A DNA stretch of 64,000 bases from NCBI RefSeq assembly GCF_028816455.1, contig NZ_CP118246.1, positions 2,432,501 through 2,496,500 of the forward strand, written 5' to 3'. The stretch is from Devosia algicola (GTDB lineage: Bacteria; Pseudomonadota; Alphaproteobacteria; Rhizobiales; Devosiaceae). Below, piece after piece: positions 63,342-64,000 of the stretch (the first letter of the stretch is position 1; each line of letters opens with the position of its first letter). A model generated the notes under the pieces. That model was given only the letters and a program-made list of their open reading frames with translations, ran no database searches and was not told the origin of the DNA. The position numbers and the translations under genes were made by a program.

Positions 63342-64000
63342 CTAGATAGTTGCGAGGAACTCGAGCAGCGCCTGACGCTCCTCATCGCTCAAATCCTGAA
63401 ATTCTGACCGCGCTGCAGCAGCTTCCCCGCCGTGCCATAGGATGGCCTCGCTCACGGTGCGGGCGCGACCATCATGGAGAAAATAGCTGTGCCCGCTTAC
63501 GGCTTCGGTAAGCCCGATCCCCCACAGCGGTGCCGTACGCCATTCCGATGCACTGGCGGCCCCGACGCTGACACCATCGGCTAGGTCCGCTCCCATGTCA
63601 TGTAACAAAAAATCAGAATAGGGCCAGATCTGTTTGCCATCAAATATGGCCGCATCGTCACGCTGCGACGTCACAAAACTGGGCACATGGCACGCAGCAC
63701 AGCCAATAGTGCCAAAGATCGTCCTGCCCGTGATCGCGCGCGCGCTTTCCACGGCATCGCTTGTGGGAATGGCAAGATGGGAAACATAAAATTCGATAAG
63801 CCGCACAGACTCGTCGTTAAGGCTCCGGCTTTCCGGTCTTGTCCGCATCGCAAATCGCTTGTGTCGCCATACAGTCGCCATAGGGGCTCAAATGATCTGG
63901 CGAACTCAAACCGATATCGATTGCCGCCGCGCGTTGCGCTTGTGCCCGTATGCTTGGTTCACTGGCCTTCCAGCCGAAACGCCCGAGTTGCGCTTTGCCC
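63342..64000 (-). CDS. di-haem oxidoreductase (DUF1111 type), 5' end beyond window, one frame break
   Basis: C-terminal ~219 residues of a secreted di-haem thiol-oxidoreductase-like protein. The visible haem motif is CAACH in FGTIGCAACHVPSF; LGRFGWKASEPS upstream and TAPLWGIG, SYFLHDGRARTVSEAILWHGGEA downstream are family signatures. AGGCT at 63820-63824 breaks the frame between DKTGKPE and LNDESVRLIEFYV. The N-terminus and the other haem site are past position 64000. Often found in iron/imelysin uptake loci, but the neighbours here do not show that. Confidence 0.85.

Overview
The window reads as chromosomal core DNA of an alphaproteobacterium, most likely order Hyphomicrobiales (Rhizobiales), possibly near Devosiaceae. 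The reasons are the priA-atpHAGD order, the mdh-sucCD-sucA-odhB-lpd and sdhCDA/B blocks, the purH / heparinase-like / rsmB / htpX / DUF1674 neighbourhood, ccmABCDG beside acnA, and small families typical of the group (DUF2794, DUF1737, DUF2007, Omp19-like Inh lipoprotein). GC looks high fifties by eye. I saw no rRNA, tRNA, CRISPR array, insertion sequence or prophage. | LAYOUT. 1-6.5 kb (minus): atpD (cut by the window edge), atpG, atpA, atpH, then priA. 6.5-11 kb: an omptin-like outer-membrane protease, xerC, an EamA transporter behind a structured 5' leader, and a secreted protein with five cysteine-paired repeats. 11-24 kb (minus): lpdA, a LysE exporter, a MAPEG protein, a small secreted protein, odhB, sucA, sucD, sucC, mdh, zapE and an Inh-type lipoprotein. 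24-28.5 kb (minus): sdhC, sdhD, sdhA, DUF3052, a small secreted protein, sdhB, DUF2007. 28.6-33.6 kb: nudK, a luciferase-like monooxygenase, a fasciclin protein, two PagL-like proteins, an HI0933-type flavoprotein. 33.7-37 kb: asd with a Thr/Lys-rich leader peptide, two tandem EamA transporters, an EF-hand protein. 37.5-42.6 kb: beta-carbonic anhydrase, DUF1737, leuB, leuD, argC, deoD, a MerR regulator. 43-50 kb: a four-helix membrane protein overlapping a ClpP-like protease homologue, two related small proteins around an SDR, leuC, an ECF42-type sigma factor with its DGPF partner. 50-59 kb: purH, heparinase-like protein, rsmB, htpX, DUF1674, ccmGDCBA. 59-64 kb: acnA, DUF1223, DUF2794 and the C-terminal part of a di-haem oxidoreductase. 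| HOW THEY FIT. Most of the window is central carbon and energy metabolism: the TCA cycle from citrate isomerisation (acnA) through 2-oxoglutarate, succinyl-CoA, succinate and malate, plus ATP synthase, cytochrome c maturation and a probable SDH assembly factor. Leucine, arginine, aspartate-family and purine synthesis genes are interspersed. | MAIN OBSERVATION. Twenty genes' worth of reading frames do not close as written. I found 22 frame breaks. Twenty are single-base insertions at one pentamer, GAGCT (or its complement AGCTC), turning AG|CT into AGGCT, AGCCT or once AGACT. The other two are one-base losses in A6/T6 runs. They hit essential genes on both strands and in both motif orientations, so I read them as consensus-sequence errors at one motif (perhaps a modified site in native-DNA reads), not as pseudogenes or translational recoding. 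Three apparent fusions (atpH-atpA, MAPEG-LysE, DUF3052-secreted protein) disappear once this is corrected. Coordinates below give the corrected genes on the sequence as supplied.
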